A stretch of DNA of 39,767 bases from CAKUFA01 sp963646285 (GCA_963646285.1 CAVIWF010000018.1:1-39767), one strand, 5' to 3'. Counted from the stretch's first letter, positions 7,853 to 16,177 are shown. The notes: a model not told the origin generated them from the letters alone. Numbers and translations: made by a program.

Positions 7853-9805
7853 ATGACTGAACGAAAGCATTCCGTACAGAAAAAGCACTGGCAGACGGCT
7901 TTGCTGGTGCTTCTGGATATTATACTGACAAACCTGTCCATGATCATGGCACTGCAAATCTACAGCGACATGCACCCCCCGGAAGCCCACCTGATTCATG
8001 TGCTGCACATTGCGCCAGTGCTGACCCTGGCCACCGTAGGCGCCCTGTTTGCCATGGGGCTGTACAAGAATTTGCTGCGGTACGCCAGCATTGATACCCT
8101 GGTGCAGGTAGTGACCGGCACCCTCATCGGCACAGGCGTTTCTTATTTGGTTTCCCTGGCCACCTACACCCTGTACCGGGACGTAAACATTTTTCTGATG
8201 CCCCGCCCTGTGTATTTGATTCAGTGGCTGCTGTCCGCATTCATGATTGGTGCCAGCCGGTTCAGCTTCCGCATTGCAGGGCAAGCCGGTCATTCCGGGC
8301 TGCTATTTAACAAGAAGCACGCCCGCCGAGTCATGGTTGTGGGTGCCGGATGGGCGGGCGCTCAGGTGCTGCGGGATCTGCTTGCCGGACGGTATGGCGA
8401 CTGTGCCGCTGTGCTTGCCGTGGACGATGACCCCGGCAAGCGCAATACCAGCATCGGCCGTGTGCCGGTCATGCTGGGTACCGATAAGGTGGAAGAATAT
8501 GCCCAGCAGTATGGGATTGACGAAATCATTGTGGCCATTGCCACCCCTCAGCACGACCTGACGCCCCTGATTCATAAGTGCATGAGCACCGGCTGTCACG
8601 TTCGGGTTTTCACCACCCTGCAGGATCCTTCCGGCAGCGGCACTGCAGGCAAGGTTCGTGACGTAAACATTGCTGACCTGCTGGGGCGTGCAGAGACCCA
8701 TCTGGACATGACGGAGGTTCGCCACTACTTCGAAGGCAAGCGTGTACTTGTTACCGGCGGCGGCGGTTCCATCGGCTCCGAGCTTTGCCGACAGCTGATG
8801 AGCTTCATTCCCAGCCAGCTGGTGCTGTACGACATGAGCGAAAACTACATCTACGATCTTTTCTTCGAGCTGAAGGAAAAGTACGGAGAAATCGTCAAAA
8901 ATACGGTCAAGCTTCGTGTAGGCTCCATCCGAGACCCAGAAACGCTGAACCGTGTCTTTGATGAGTTCAAGCCGGAAATCGTGATCCATGCTGCCGCCCA
9001 TAAGCATGTGCCCCTCATGGAGGACAGCCCGGAACAGGCCGTGAAGAATAATGTCTTCGGCACCTACAACGTGGCCAAATGCGCCATGGAACACGGTGCA
9101 GAGCGCTTCGTGATGATTTCCACGGACAAGGCCGTGAACCCCACTAACGTGATGGGTGCTTCCAAGCGCATGGCGGAAATCATTATTGAAGCACTGCAAA
9201 AGCAAGGCAAAACCCAGTTTACTGCCGTCCGCTTCGGCAATGTGCTGGGCTCCAACGGCAGCGTGGTGCCCCTGTTTGAGCGGCAGATTCGTGCTGGCGG
9301 TCCGGTAACCCTGACCCATCCTGACATTATCCGATACTTCATGACCATCCCGGAAGCTGCAAGCCTTGTGCTGCAGGCTGCTTCCATCGCCAAGGGCGGG
9401 GAGCTTTTCGTGCTGGATATGGGAAAGCCGGTCAAGATTCAGGAGCTGGCTGAGCGGATGATTCAGCTGTACGCCGACCCAAAGAAGCCCCCGGTGGAGA
9501 TTGTCTACACAGGTCTTCGTCCCGGCGAAAAACTGTATGAAGAGCTGCTCCGGGACGAGGAAAACTCAACGGCTACCAGCAAGGAAAAGATATTCATTGC
9601 CAAGCCGGAACAGGTGGATTGGCCCCAGGTGGAATCCATGCTGGCCGCCTTGCAGCAGTGCCTGGATGAGCATGGGGATATGAAGGCCTGTATGCACCGC
9701 ATTCTGCCTTCTTTTAAGGAACCGAAGGAAATCAATGGGGATCGAGGAAATCTACCGACAGATGCAGGAGCAGCCGCTTCCCCTGCCGGCAAATCAAGAG
9801 AGTGA
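7853..9805 (+). CDS. Membrane-bound nucleotide-sugar 4,6-dehydratase/epimerase (CapD/WbpM/FlaA1 family)
   Basis: 650 residues from ATG 7853, which follows AGGGAG; the frame is open to 7742 but that lies upstream of the promoter. The N-terminus has about four membrane segments (roughly 15-35, 48-70, 82-105, 115-137). Next comes a first Rossmann domain with VVGAGWAGAQ (about 160), then the catalytic SDR domain with VTGGGGSIGSE (about 300), AAHKHVPLME and STDKAVNPTNVMGASKRMAE. As in WbpM-type enzymes, the usual catalytic tyrosine of YxxxK is replaced (here MxxxK). Family members make 4-keto-6-deoxy sugars from UDP-GlcNAc-type donors for surface glycans. The last 20 or so residues look like read-on into the next gene, which this frame overlaps by 71 bases. 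Confidence 0.9.
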   Translation: MTERKHSVQKKHWQTALLVLLDIILTNLSMIMALQIYSDMHPPEAHLIHVLHIAPVLTLATVGALFAMGLYKNLLRYASIDTLVQVVTGTLIGTGVSYLVSLATYTLYRDVNIFLMPRPVYLIQWLLSAFMIGASRFSFRIAGQAGHSGLLFNKKHARRVMVVGAGWAGAQVLRDLLAGRYGDCAAVLAVDDDPGKRNTSIGRVPVMLGTDKVEEYAQQYGIDEIIVAIATPQHDLTPLIHKCMSTGCHVRVFTTLQDPSGSGTAGKVRDVNIADLLGRAETHLDMTEVRHYFEGKRVLVTGGGGSIGSELCRQLMSFIPSQLVLYDMSENYIYDLFFELKEKYGEIVKNTVKLRVGSIRDPETLNRVFDEFKPEIVIHAAAHKHVPLMEDSPEQAVKNNVFGTYNVAKCAMEHGAERFVMISTDKAVNPTNVMGASKRMAEIIIEALQKQGKTQFTAVRFGNVLGSNGSVVPLFERQIRAGGPVTLTHPDIIRYFMTIPEAASLVLQAASIAKGGELFVLDMGKPVKIQELAERMIQLYADPKKPPVEIVYTGLRPGEKLYEELLRDEENSTATSKEKIFIAKPEQVDWPQVESMLAALQQCLDEHGDMKACMHRILPSFKEPKEINGDRGNLPTDAGAAASPAGKSRE

Positions 9806-11348
9806 GGCGTTTGAAATGGATTGGTCCGAAAAGGTAACTGCCACGTTAGAATCTCTGCTTTTGTATGCCCGGCGCAGGGGGCTGATTGAGCAGGTGGATC
9901 TCCCCTACTACCGGAATCTGCTGCTGGATGTGATGGGACTGGATGCTCCCGCCGCAGTAGAAGCCCATGATTTGGGCGAAGAAACCGCCACCACCCTGCT
10001 GAACCAGCTGACTGCCCTGGCACAGGAAAAGAGCATGATCGGCAATATGCAGTACGAGAAGGATCTTTTCACTGCCCGGGTTATGGGACTTTTGACCCCT
10101 TCTCCCAAGGAAGTGCGTGAGGACTTCCTCAGCAGCCTTCAGGATGGCAAGGCGGAAGCAGCTACCCGGCATTTTTATGACATGTGCCGTGCCTGCGACT
10201 ACATCAAGGTTGACGCCATTGCCCAGAACGTGCGCTATTTTGCGGACAGTCCCTGCGGCGAATTGGAAATCACCATCAATCTGAGCAAGCCGGAAAAGGA
10301 CCCCAAAGAAATTGCCAAGCTGAAGAACGCCCCCGGCGTTGGCTATCCCAAGTGCATGCTGTGCGTAGAAAACCCGGGGTATGCAGGCCGCAGCAATTTC
10401 CCTGCCCGGCAGAACCATCGCATTGTGCCCTTGACCTTGGACGGTGCTTCCTGGTACATGCAGTACTCCCCCTATGCTTACTATCCGGAACACTGCATTG
10501 TGTTTAACAGCCAGCACACCCCCATGAAAATTGATCGGGGCACCTTCCGCCGTCTGTTTGCCTTTGTGGGTCAACTGCCTCATTATTTCCTCGGCAGCAA
10601 CGCCGACCTGCCCATTGTGGGCGGTTCCATCCTCAACCATGACCATTTCCAGGGTGGCTGCTACCAGTTCCCCATGGATAAGGCGGGAGTGCGTGCCGTG
10701 ATGCAGTCCCCTGTGGAAGGGGTGCAGGCCTCCGTGCTGGACTGGCCGTTGTCCACCCTTTGCCTTGAGGGAACCGAGCCGGAAAAGATGATCGACCTGG
10801 CAGACAAGGTTTTGCAGGCATGGCGCGGCTACAGCGACCCTGCTTGCGACATCTATGCCGAGACCGACGGCACACCCCACAACACCATCACGCCCATCCT
10901 GCGCAAGGTCGGCGACACCTACCGGCTGCTGCTGGTGCTTCGGAACAACCGCACCAGTGAGGAGCATCCCCTGGGTATTTTCCATCCCCATGCGCCCCTG
11001 CATCACATCAAGAAGGAAAACATTGGCCTGATCGAGGTCATGGGCCTGTTCATCCTCCCCGGACGGCTGAAGCAGGAGCTGAAGGAACTGGAAGGCTACC
11101 TGACGGGTGAAAAGCCCATGGTTTGCCCGGCAGAAAGCGATCCCAGCTGCAAGCATTACCCCTGGGTGGAAGCCATGGTGAAGGAGCATGGTCTGTGCGC
11201 CTCCCATGAAGAAGCAGAGCAGCTGCTGCGCAGCGAAGTCGCCAAGGTTTGCGCACAGGTGCTTTGCGACGCCGGGGTGTACAAGCTGGATCAGGCGGGG
11301 CTGGAGGGCATGAAGCGGTTCCTGACCACTGTAGGTTTTGCCGAATAA
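9735..11348 (+). CDS. galT: UDP-glucose--hexose-1-phosphate uridylyltransferase, class II
   Basis: 537 residues. It exchanges UMP between UDP-glucose and galactose-1-phosphate in the Leloir pathway. Recognised by the class II N-terminal pattern LLLYARRRGLIEQVD...RNLLLDVMGLD, the segment NPGYAGRSNFPARQNHR, YYPEHCIVF and GSILNHDHFQGG, which carries the active-site histidines in place of the class I HPH motif. Two starts are possible: ATG 9735, five bases after GAAGGA and overlapping the dehydratase by 71 bases, or ATG 9816 (510 residues), eight bases after GTGAGG and just past the dehydratase stop. I prefer 9735 because the overlap looks more natural in the GalT frame, but 9816 fits the usual family N-terminus well. 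No galK or galE lies nearby. Confidence 0.92.
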   Translation: MGIEEIYRQMQEQPLPLPANQESEAFEMDWSEKVTATLESLLLYARRRGLIEQVDLPYYRNLLLDVMGLDAPAAVEAHDLGEETATTLLNQLTALAQEKSMIGNMQYEKDLFTARVMGLLTPSPKEVREDFLSSLQDGKAEAATRHFYDMCRACDYIKVDAIAQNVRYFADSPCGELEITINLSKPEKDPKEIAKLKNAPGVGYPKCMLCVENPGYAGRSNFPARQNHRIVPLTLDGASWYMQYSPYAYYPEHCIVFNSQHTPMKIDRGTFRRLFAFVGQLPHYFLGSNADLPIVGGSILNHDHFQGGCYQFPMDKAGVRAVMQSPVEGVQASVLDWPLSTLCLEGTEPEKMIDLADKVLQAWRGYSDPACDIYAETDGTPHNTITPILRKVGDTYRLLLVLRNNRTSEEHPLGIFHPHAPLHHIKKENIGLIEVMGLFILPGRLKQELKELEGYLTGEKPMVCPAESDPSCKHYPWVEAMVKEHGLCASHEEAEQLLRSEVAKVCAQVLCDAGVYKLDQAGLEGMKRFLTTVGFAE

Positions 11349-11357
11349 ACAGCAATC

Positions 11358-11404
11358 AAAGAGCCAGGCTGTTCCATCGGATCATGGACGCCTGGCTCTT
11401 TCCG
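11358..11404 (+). terminator. Hairpin after galT
   Basis: A perfect 12-base stem (AAAGAGCCAGGC at 11358-11369 with 11390-11401) around a loop that can form a smaller inner stem. The T tract is poor (CTCTTTCC), so termination may be partial, and the next gene starts 17 bases later. Confidence 0.6.
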
Positions 11405-11417
11405 TATAAGGAGCACA

Positions 11418-12302
11418 ATGAAGCATCAGGTTATGCAACATGAAGAAGGCATGCGCCTGCGTGACGTACTGCGCCAAAGCATGGGCATGAGTTACACCGC
11501 CATGAAATCTGCCAAATGGGATGCACGTATTCTTGTCAATCAGGTGCCCCGCACAGTCGATCAGCCGGTGCATACCGGCGAATGGATCGAAGTGCTGGAG
11601 AAGGAAGAGCAGCCGGTTTACAGCCTTACGCCTTGCTACCGCCCAGTGTCCATCGCCTACGAGGATGACGATCTTTGGATCATTGACAAACCTGCCCCTC
11701 TGGCCAGCCAATCCAGCGAGCGGCAATGCGATGACACTCTGGAAAACATGCTGTATGCCCACCTGGGCTGCCCGGCGGACTTCATCTATCGCCCGGTCAA
11801 CCGTCTGGACAAAGGCACCAGCGGCCTGATGGTGGTGGCAAAGACCGCCCATGCCCAGTATCGCCTGCAGCGGCTGCTGCACACGGACGAATTCAGGCGC
11901 ACCTATTTTGCCGTGACGGAAGGCACGCCGGAAGCGCCGGAAGGTGTCATCAACGCACCCATTGCCAAGGAGGATGCCGCCAGCATCAAGCGTGTGGTTG
12001 ATCCCAATGGGAAGCCCAGCATAACCCATTATCAGGTGCTGGAAAGCGATGGGCATCGAAGCCTGATTCGCTTACAGCTGGAAACCGGACGAACCCATCA
12101 GATTCGTGTCCACCTGTCCTATCTGGGTTGCCCCATATGCGGCGACTTTCTCTATGGGCAGGAACTGCCGGAGCTTCCCGGACGCTTTGCCCTGCATTCA
12201 GCAGAAATTCTGCTCCATCACCCCATAACGGGGCAGCAGCTTACCATTGCTTCTCCCCTGCCTGCGGAACTTCGGCACCTGCTTGCGCCAGCGCATCCCT
12301 GA
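11418..12302 (+). CDS. RluA-family RNA pseudouridine synthase
   Basis: 294 residues. An N-terminal S4-like segment (about 10-60, RLRDVLRQSMGMSYT...ILVN) precedes the catalytic domain. RPVNRLDKGTSGLMVVAK contains the catalytic aspartate (D131), and ETGRTHQIRVHLSYLGCPICGDFLYG is the conserved second block. It would isomerise specific uridines in rRNA or tRNA; the site cannot be assigned. The ATG has AAGGAG seven bases upstream. Its 3' end overlaps the convergent pyruvyl-transferase gene by 62 bases. It is probably expressed from its own weak promoter or by read-through from galT. Confidence 0.9.
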   Translation: MKHQVMQHEEGMRLRDVLRQSMGMSYTAMKSAKWDARILVNQVPRTVDQPVHTGEWIEVLEKEEQPVYSLTPCYRPVSIAYEDDDLWIIDKPAPLASQSSERQCDDTLENMLYAHLGCPADFIYRPVNRLDKGTSGLMVVAKTAHAQYRLQRLLHTDEFRRTYFAVTEGTPEAPEGVINAPIAKEDAASIKRVVDPNGKPSITHYQVLESDGHRSLIRLQLETGRTHQIRVHLSYLGCPICGDFLYGQELPELPGRFALHSAEILLHHPITGQQLTIASPLPAELRHLLAPAHP

Positions 12303-13347
12303 GCCACGTCAAGCCACGCTGACGCAATGCTTCCAGTGCCGCTGACGTGGGCGTTTCTCCCTGGGTAATGCCAAGGTTGCGGTGCAGCTGATCAATGCGG
12401 CTATTCCGTGAAGCAGGATCCTGATCGTTGTATCTCCGCATGACCGTTACAGACGTGCCCAGCAAATAGGCAAAGGCAGCACCATGGAAGGAATCCGTCA
12501 CCATGGCAGCAGCATGGGCAATCAGTCCCACCCAGGCCTGGGGCGTAACGTCCCCGTATTTTTCCCCTTTCTGCTGCCATGCTTCTTTAGTCGCAGGGAG
12601 GATCACCATCTTTAGTCCACGCTTTTCTGCCACTTCCTGTACCTGCTGCCAATAGGATGGATTTTCGCCAATGAAGTAGCACAGCAGATAATCTCCCTGC
12701 ACTTGCGAATCTGTCGCAAAGCTTCGCCATGCATCCGCTGACACCAGAAAGACAGGATCTGGCATCACCGGAGCTTGACGCCCTGTAAGGGTTTGAAGGA
12801 GCTTGGCACCTTCCTCCTCCCGCACGCTAACAGAGCGGAAAGGAGCAATCAGTGCCTGCATCATGTGTGCTTTGCGCCCCTTGGGCGCTTCGGCAACACC
12901 AAAGGAAGGGGCATAGGCCAGCTTGGGCATGTCTGCATCAGCAAAGGAAAGAAAATACGCAGGGTTCAGCCAGGTAGGCGACCATATTTGATCGCTGCCT
13001 GCCAGCAGCACATCACACGTTTGGGATGTTGCATGCAGTTCTGCTGCCCCGTGGCAGGGTGCAGAAACAGGCAGGGACTCCCTGCGGAAAGCTGCCAGTG
13101 CCGCCGCTTTGCCCCGTGCCTGCCCTTGCTCTGCCTTGACAAGCCGCTTACGGAGTCCATCCAGCAGCAGCTTAGGCGAATTGCCACAGCGGAGCATGTT
13201 GCGGATTTTTTCGCCGGTACCGGGGGCATAGTCCAGGTGCATAGCCTCGCATCCAAGGCTGTTCACTGCCTGCGCCAGTGCCCAAGCCTGCAGCATGGAG
13301 CCATAGTTTTCATTATGCAGGAAGGTTATGATGCCTACTTTCGTCAA
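12241..13347 (-). CDS. Polysaccharide pyruvyl transferase family protein (CsaB/WcaK-like)
   Basis: 368 residues from a TTG start. The family pattern is clear: KVGIITFLHNENYGSMLQAWAL at the N-terminus, DVLLAGSDQIW in the middle, then SVREEEGAKLL, VMPDPVFLV and TDSFHGAAFAYLLG. Such enzymes move pyruvate from PEP onto cell-surface sugars, or are related glycan enzymes. An ATG at 13371 is in frame but overlaps the -10 of the gene's own promoter and has no ribosome site; TTG 13347 follows GGAAAGGGTGG by five bases. That gives a leader of only about 16 bases. The longest frame would run through the tRNA and is excluded. No glycosyltransferases are adjacent, so the acceptor is unknown. Confidence 0.85.
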   Translation of the reverse strand: MTKVGIITFLHNENYGSMLQAWALAQAVNSLGCEAMHLDYAPGTGEKIRNMLRCGNSPKLLLDGLRKRLVKAEQGQARGKAAALAAFRRESLPVSAPCHGAAELHATSQTCDVLLAGSDQIWSPTWLNPAYFLSFADADMPKLAYAPSFGVAEAPKGRKAHMMQALIAPFRSVSVREEEGAKLLQTLTGRQAPVMPDPVFLVSADAWRSFATDSQVQGDYLLCYFIGENPSYWQQVQEVAEKRGLKMVILPATKEAWQQKGEKYGDVTPQAWVGLIAHAAAMVTDSFHGAAFAYLLGTSVTVMRRYNDQDPASRNSRIDQLHRNLGITQGETPTSAALEALRQRGLTWLRDALAQAGAEVPQAGEKQW

Positions 13348-13369
13348 TGTGACCACCCTTTCCGGAAGC

Positions 13370-13398
13370 ATTGTAGCACGCTGCAAGCAATGCTTCAA
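13370..13398 (-). promoter_or_regulatory. Promoter of the pyruvyl-transferase gene
   Basis: Minus strand: TTGAAG (13398-13393), 17-base spacer, TACAAT (13375-13370). It starts directly behind the tRNA terminator and fixes the downstream gene start. Confidence 0.75.
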
Positions 13399-13403
13399 GG
13401 TAC

Positions 13404-13431
13404 AAAAAAAGCTTCGAACCATGTCGAAGCT
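13404..13431 (-). terminator. Terminator of the tRNA-Leu gene
   Basis: Minus strand: AGCTTCGA (13431-13424), six-base loop, TCGAAGCT (13417-13410), then a run of seven T residues. It begins seven bases after the mature tRNA end. Confidence 0.9.
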
Positions 13432-13437
13432 TCGCTG

Positions 13438-13519
13438 TGCGACCGACGGGACTTGAACCCGTACCCATTGCTGGACACGCCCCTCAAACGTGCGCGTATG
13501 CCAATTCCGCCACGGTCGC
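13438..13519 (-). tRNA. tRNA-Leu, anticodon GAG
   Basis: 82 nucleotides folding as a cloverleaf: acceptor GCGACCG paired with CGGTCGC plus discriminator A; a leucine-type D arm (TGGCGGAATTGGC); anticodon stem CACGT/GCGTG around TTGAGGG, giving anticodon GAG; a long variable arm with a CCA-GCAA-TGG hairpin; and T arm ACGGG-TTCAAGT-CCCGT. The long variable arm and discriminator A support leucine. CCA is not encoded (CAG follows). It has its own promoter and terminator. Confidence 0.95.
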
Positions 13520-13538
13520 AAGTCAAACAGCAATGTAT

Positions 13539-13567
13539 AGTATAGCGATGAAGTCCCTTTTTGTCAA
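13539..13567 (-). promoter_or_regulatory. Promoter of tRNA-Leu
   Basis: Minus strand: TTGACA (13567-13562), 17-base spacer, TATACT (13544-13539), ending about 20 bases before the mature 5' end. Near-perfect sigma-A consensus, as expected for a stable RNA. Confidence 0.88.
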
Positions 13568-13594
13568 GGATTTTTTTCGTCCTATGATTTTCCG

Positions 13595-14230
13595 TCATCC
13601 ACGGTGATTGTTCAGCTCCGTCCGCTCCAGACGAAGGTTATTGATGGTACTGCTCAGGTGACGATCCACCTGCTCCATCACGTTATCCAAATAGTCAAAG
13701 GTATTCTGCCGCAGCTGGCTCAGTTCCTCCTGGGTGCTTTCCTGCAGTTCGCTGGCTTCCACCCGTGCCCGGCGAACAATTTCCTCTTGATCCACCATCA
13801 GATCCGCCTGACGGCGTGCATTGGCAAGAATCCGCTCTGCCTCGCTCCGGGCAGCCTCCACCGTGGCGGCCGCTTCGTTCTGCGCCTTGGTCAGGGTTTC
13901 ATTGGCCGTACGTTCTGCACGAGACGTGGTATCGGAAGCCTGCTGCTCTGCATCAAAAATGGTCTGCTGCGCCTTTTGCTGTGCATCCCGCAGCAGTGCA
14001 GAACAATCCTGATTATTCTGCTGCTGAATGGCCTGAATGTTCCGCACGTACTCAGAAGCCGTCTGCACAGCCTGGGGCAGGGAATCCTGCAATTGCTGCA
14101 CACGAGTGCGCAGGTAAGTACGGCTGACAATGCAGTCGTCCTTACTCATCAGGTACTTCCGTGCCTCTTCAAGGGTTCGGTCAATATCTCGAATAATATT
14201 CATGCATTGATCTACAGCGGTGCCAGCCAT
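13595..14230 (-). CDS. Coiled-coil protein of unknown function next to coaD
   Basis: 211 residues, soluble, with no signal peptide or membrane segment. From about residue 40 onward it is almost entirely helical and charged, with heptad-like stretches rich in A, Q, E and R (for example RDAQQKAQQTIFDAEQQA and EAARSEAERILANARRQA). This recalls ATP synthase subunit b and DivIVA-type rods, and such proteins are sometimes named ATPase by default. No nucleotide-binding motif is present, so that label is not justified. It is the last gene of the alr-led operon, 44 bases after coaD, with AAGGAGG before its ATG. A structural or division-linked role is possible but unproven. Confidence 0.8.
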   Translation of the reverse strand: MAGTAVDQCMNIIRDIDRTLEEARKYLMSKDDCIVSRTYLRTRVQQLQDSLPQAVQTASEYVRNIQAIQQQNNQDCSALLRDAQQKAQQTIFDAEQQASDTTSRAERTANETLTKAQNEAAATVEAARSEAERILANARRQADLMVDQEEIVRRARVEASELQESTQEELSQLRQNTFDYLDNVMEQVDRHLSSTINNLRLERTELNNHRG

Positions 14231-14274
14231 GGGACGCCTCCTTCTCTATCGTTCAACAAACCCTTGCAGGGAAA

Positions 14275-14769
14275 TCAGCCATGATGCTCCTTGGAAAACG
14301 CTGCCGTAACGTAAGGAATGACTTCCTCCGGCAAAAAGTCAGCAACTTGGCCGCCGAAGCTTGCCACTTCCCTGACCATGGAGGAGGAAATGCAGGCATG
14401 CTCCGGCTTCGCCAGCAGAAACACGGTTTCCACCTGCGGATTCAGCCGGCAATTGATCTGCGCCATCACAGCTTCCCCAGTGAAATCGCTTTCGCACCGA
14501 ATGCCGCGAATCACTGCCACTGCACCCCGCTGCGCCACATAATCGGCCAGCAACCCTGCAAAAGCGTCTGTCTCCACATTCGGCATGAATGCGCAGGCTT
14601 TGCGGATCATTTCCAGCCGCTGCCGCACGGGGAAACAGCCCACCTTCGCCGGATTATGAAGGACTGCCACCACCACCCGGTCAAACAGCTTTGAGGCCCG
14701 GCGAATTACATCCATATGCCCGATGGTCAGGGGATCAAAACTGCCGGGATAAATGCAGACTCTTTCCAT
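14275..14769 (-). CDS. coaD: Phosphopantetheine adenylyltransferase
   Basis: 164 residues, normal length. It joins 4'-phosphopantetheine and ATP to form dephospho-CoA, the penultimate step of CoA synthesis. The N-terminus YPGSFDPLTIGHMDVIRRA has the nucleotidyltransferase TxGH motif; VIRGIRCESDF and the ISSSMVREVA segment (equivalent to ISSTxVR) complete the ATP site. The ATG directly follows the rsmD stop (TAAATG), with its ribosome site inside the rsmD end. The rsmD-coaD pairing is common in Bacillota and supports both calls. Confidence 0.97.
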   Translation of the reverse strand: MERVCIYPGSFDPLTIGHMDVIRRASKLFDRVVVAVLHNPAKVGCFPVRQRLEMIRKACAFMPNVETDAFAGLLADYVAQRGAVAVIRGIRCESDFTGEAVMAQINCRLNPQVETVFLLAKPEHACISSSMVREVASFGGQVADFLPEEVIPYVTAAFSKEHHG

Positions 14770-15318
14770 TTACCCTTCCTCCCGGCTATAGCAGGTAACT
14801 CCTGCAATGCCCCAGCGACGATTGTCCCGGCAATAGTAGCCTTCCGCCACAAGAGGCTCATGCTGGGCACGATGCTCAATAACCACCCAACCATCCTGCG
14901 CCAGCAGAGGAATCAGTGCTTCCGTAACCTGACTCAAATCCTCCATGGCATAGGGAGGATCCAGAAAGATCAGGTCGAACAGGCGGCCTTCCCTTTGCAG
15001 TTGATTCGCAGCAGCCTGCCAATCCGCCTGAAGCACAATGGCAGCATCTTCAAAACCCAAGGTGGAAACATTCTCACGAATGCAGCGAATGGCTGCCCGA
15101 TCATGGTCAACCAATACAGCACTTTCCGCCCCACGGCTGAGGGCTTCCAGCGCTAAGGCGCCACTGCCAGCGAACAGATCCAGCACCCGGGCACCGGGCA
15201 CACGGCGGCTTAATACATTAAAAAGGTTTTCACGCACACGATCCAGTGTGGGACGGGTATCCCGGCCTTCCGGCGCATGAATCACCCGGGAACGGGCGCT
15301 ACCGGCAACAATCCGCAT
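14770..15318 (-). CDS. rsmD: 16S rRNA (guanine(966)-N(2))-methyltransferase
   Basis: 182 residues. It methylates G966 of 16S rRNA in the assembling small subunit, using SAM. It starts with the family signature MRIVAGSARSR and RPTLDRVRENLFNVL, followed by SAM motif I LDLFAGSGALALEAL and the catalytic motif LIFLDPPY. The ATG is ten bases after AAGGAGG, which itself overlaps the TAA of the upstream membrane-protein gene, so the two are coupled. Confidence 0.95.
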   Translation of the reverse strand: MRIVAGSARSRVIHAPEGRDTRPTLDRVRENLFNVLSRRVPGARVLDLFAGSGALALEALSRGAESAVLVDHDRAAIRCIRENVSTLGFEDAAIVLQADWQAAANQLQREGRLFDLIFLDPPYAMEDLSQVTEALIPLLAQDGWVVIEHRAQHEPLVAEGYYCRDNRRWGIAGVTCYSREEG

Positions 15319-15333
15319 AAGAGCCGTGCCTCC

Positions 15334-16143
15334 TTAGTTCAGCTGCTCGGGCGTATTCCGCTTAGCCCGCTCCTGCTGCTGCTTTTTCTCCCGCTTCACA
15401 CGCTTCCGGTCGTTGCTGGCAATGTTGGTGTGCACTTTGGTGCGCAGCTTGGGACCCTGGGTGTAGCCGATGCCGTAAGCCACAGCGGGCAGCAGCACCG
15501 CTACAGGGCTGAGCCGCTCCAGGAGCAGCAGCCCCTGCGTATTGCTGGTGCCCACCATGGACACCATAGGCATGATGCACACACGGATTACAATGCGCAT
15601 GATGCCCTCCAGCCCCATGCCTTCCGCTGCATGATAATAAGCCAGGGCATCGCCGATTTCCGCACGGTTTTCATAGGTAGTCAGCCAGGAAGGAAGGGAG
15701 GACAGCCCCGTCATCTGCACCTGTGCCGTGCATGCCAGCAAAATGGCGCACACAAGCAGGGGCAGCGTGCCTACAAAGCCACGGGCAAAACCTTTCAGCT
15801 TGTGATAGCAGCCCCGTGTTTCTTCCTGGGTGACAGTGTGACCGTTTTCCCGGCGCATGTACAAAGTCTCGCCCAAGGTAACATCCGCTTCACCCTTTCC
15901 TGCACCGCTGTTATAAAACAGCAGATAGCAGGCGCAGAGGATCACGCCGTTCAAAATCAGGCTGAGCACACGGTTGCTTACCATCAGCAGAGTGCTGAGC
16001 AGCAGGAACAGGAAGGCCATCATTGCCTGTGCACCCAGGAATTTCAGGCTGCCGCTCAGCAAGTGCTGATCCAGCATACGGCCTTGCAGATAGGGCTTGG
16101 TAACAATCTTCGTTTTTTTTGCTGCCTTGTGCTTTTGCTCCAT
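15334..16143 (-). CDS. Multi-pass membrane protein of unknown function
   Basis: 269 residues, not recognised. A basic N-terminus (KHKAAKKTKIVTK) is followed by about four or five membrane segments, near 35-58, 62-80, 122-142, possibly 180-200, and 210-230. The C-terminus is highly basic (KREKKQQQERAKR). A polar stretch of about 40 residues lies between segments two and three. Charge placement suggests a cytoplasmic C-terminus. It sits within the alr-fthC-rsmD-coaD operon with an AGAGGAAAGG ribosome site and overlaps the rsmD ribosome site with its stop. No catalytic motif is evident. Confidence 0.8.
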   Translation of the reverse strand: MEQKHKAAKKTKIVTKPYLQGRMLDQHLLSGSLKFLGAQAMMAFLFLLLSTLLMVSNRVLSLILNGVILCACYLLFYNSGAGKGEADVTLGETLYMRRENGHTVTQEETRGCYHKLKGFARGFVGTLPLLVCAILLACTAQVQMTGLSSLPSWLTTYENRAEIGDALAYYHAAEGMGLEGIMRIVIRVCIMPMVSMVGTSNTQGLLLLERLSPVAVLLPAVAYGIGYTQGPKLRTKVHTNIASNDRKRVKREKKQQQERAKRNTPEQLN

Positions 16144-16177
16144 GATGTTCCTTTCCTCTCAGCCATTGATTTTTCCG

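Noticed and set aside
9846..11207. A 453-codon minus-strand frame opposite galT.
   Set aside because: GalT motifs are on the plus strand; this frame has no motif or ribosome site.
13348..13533. N-terminal extension of the pyruvyl-transferase frame through the tRNA-Leu gene.
   Set aside because: It crosses a tRNA, its terminator and the gene's own promoter, so it cannot be translated from that transcript.
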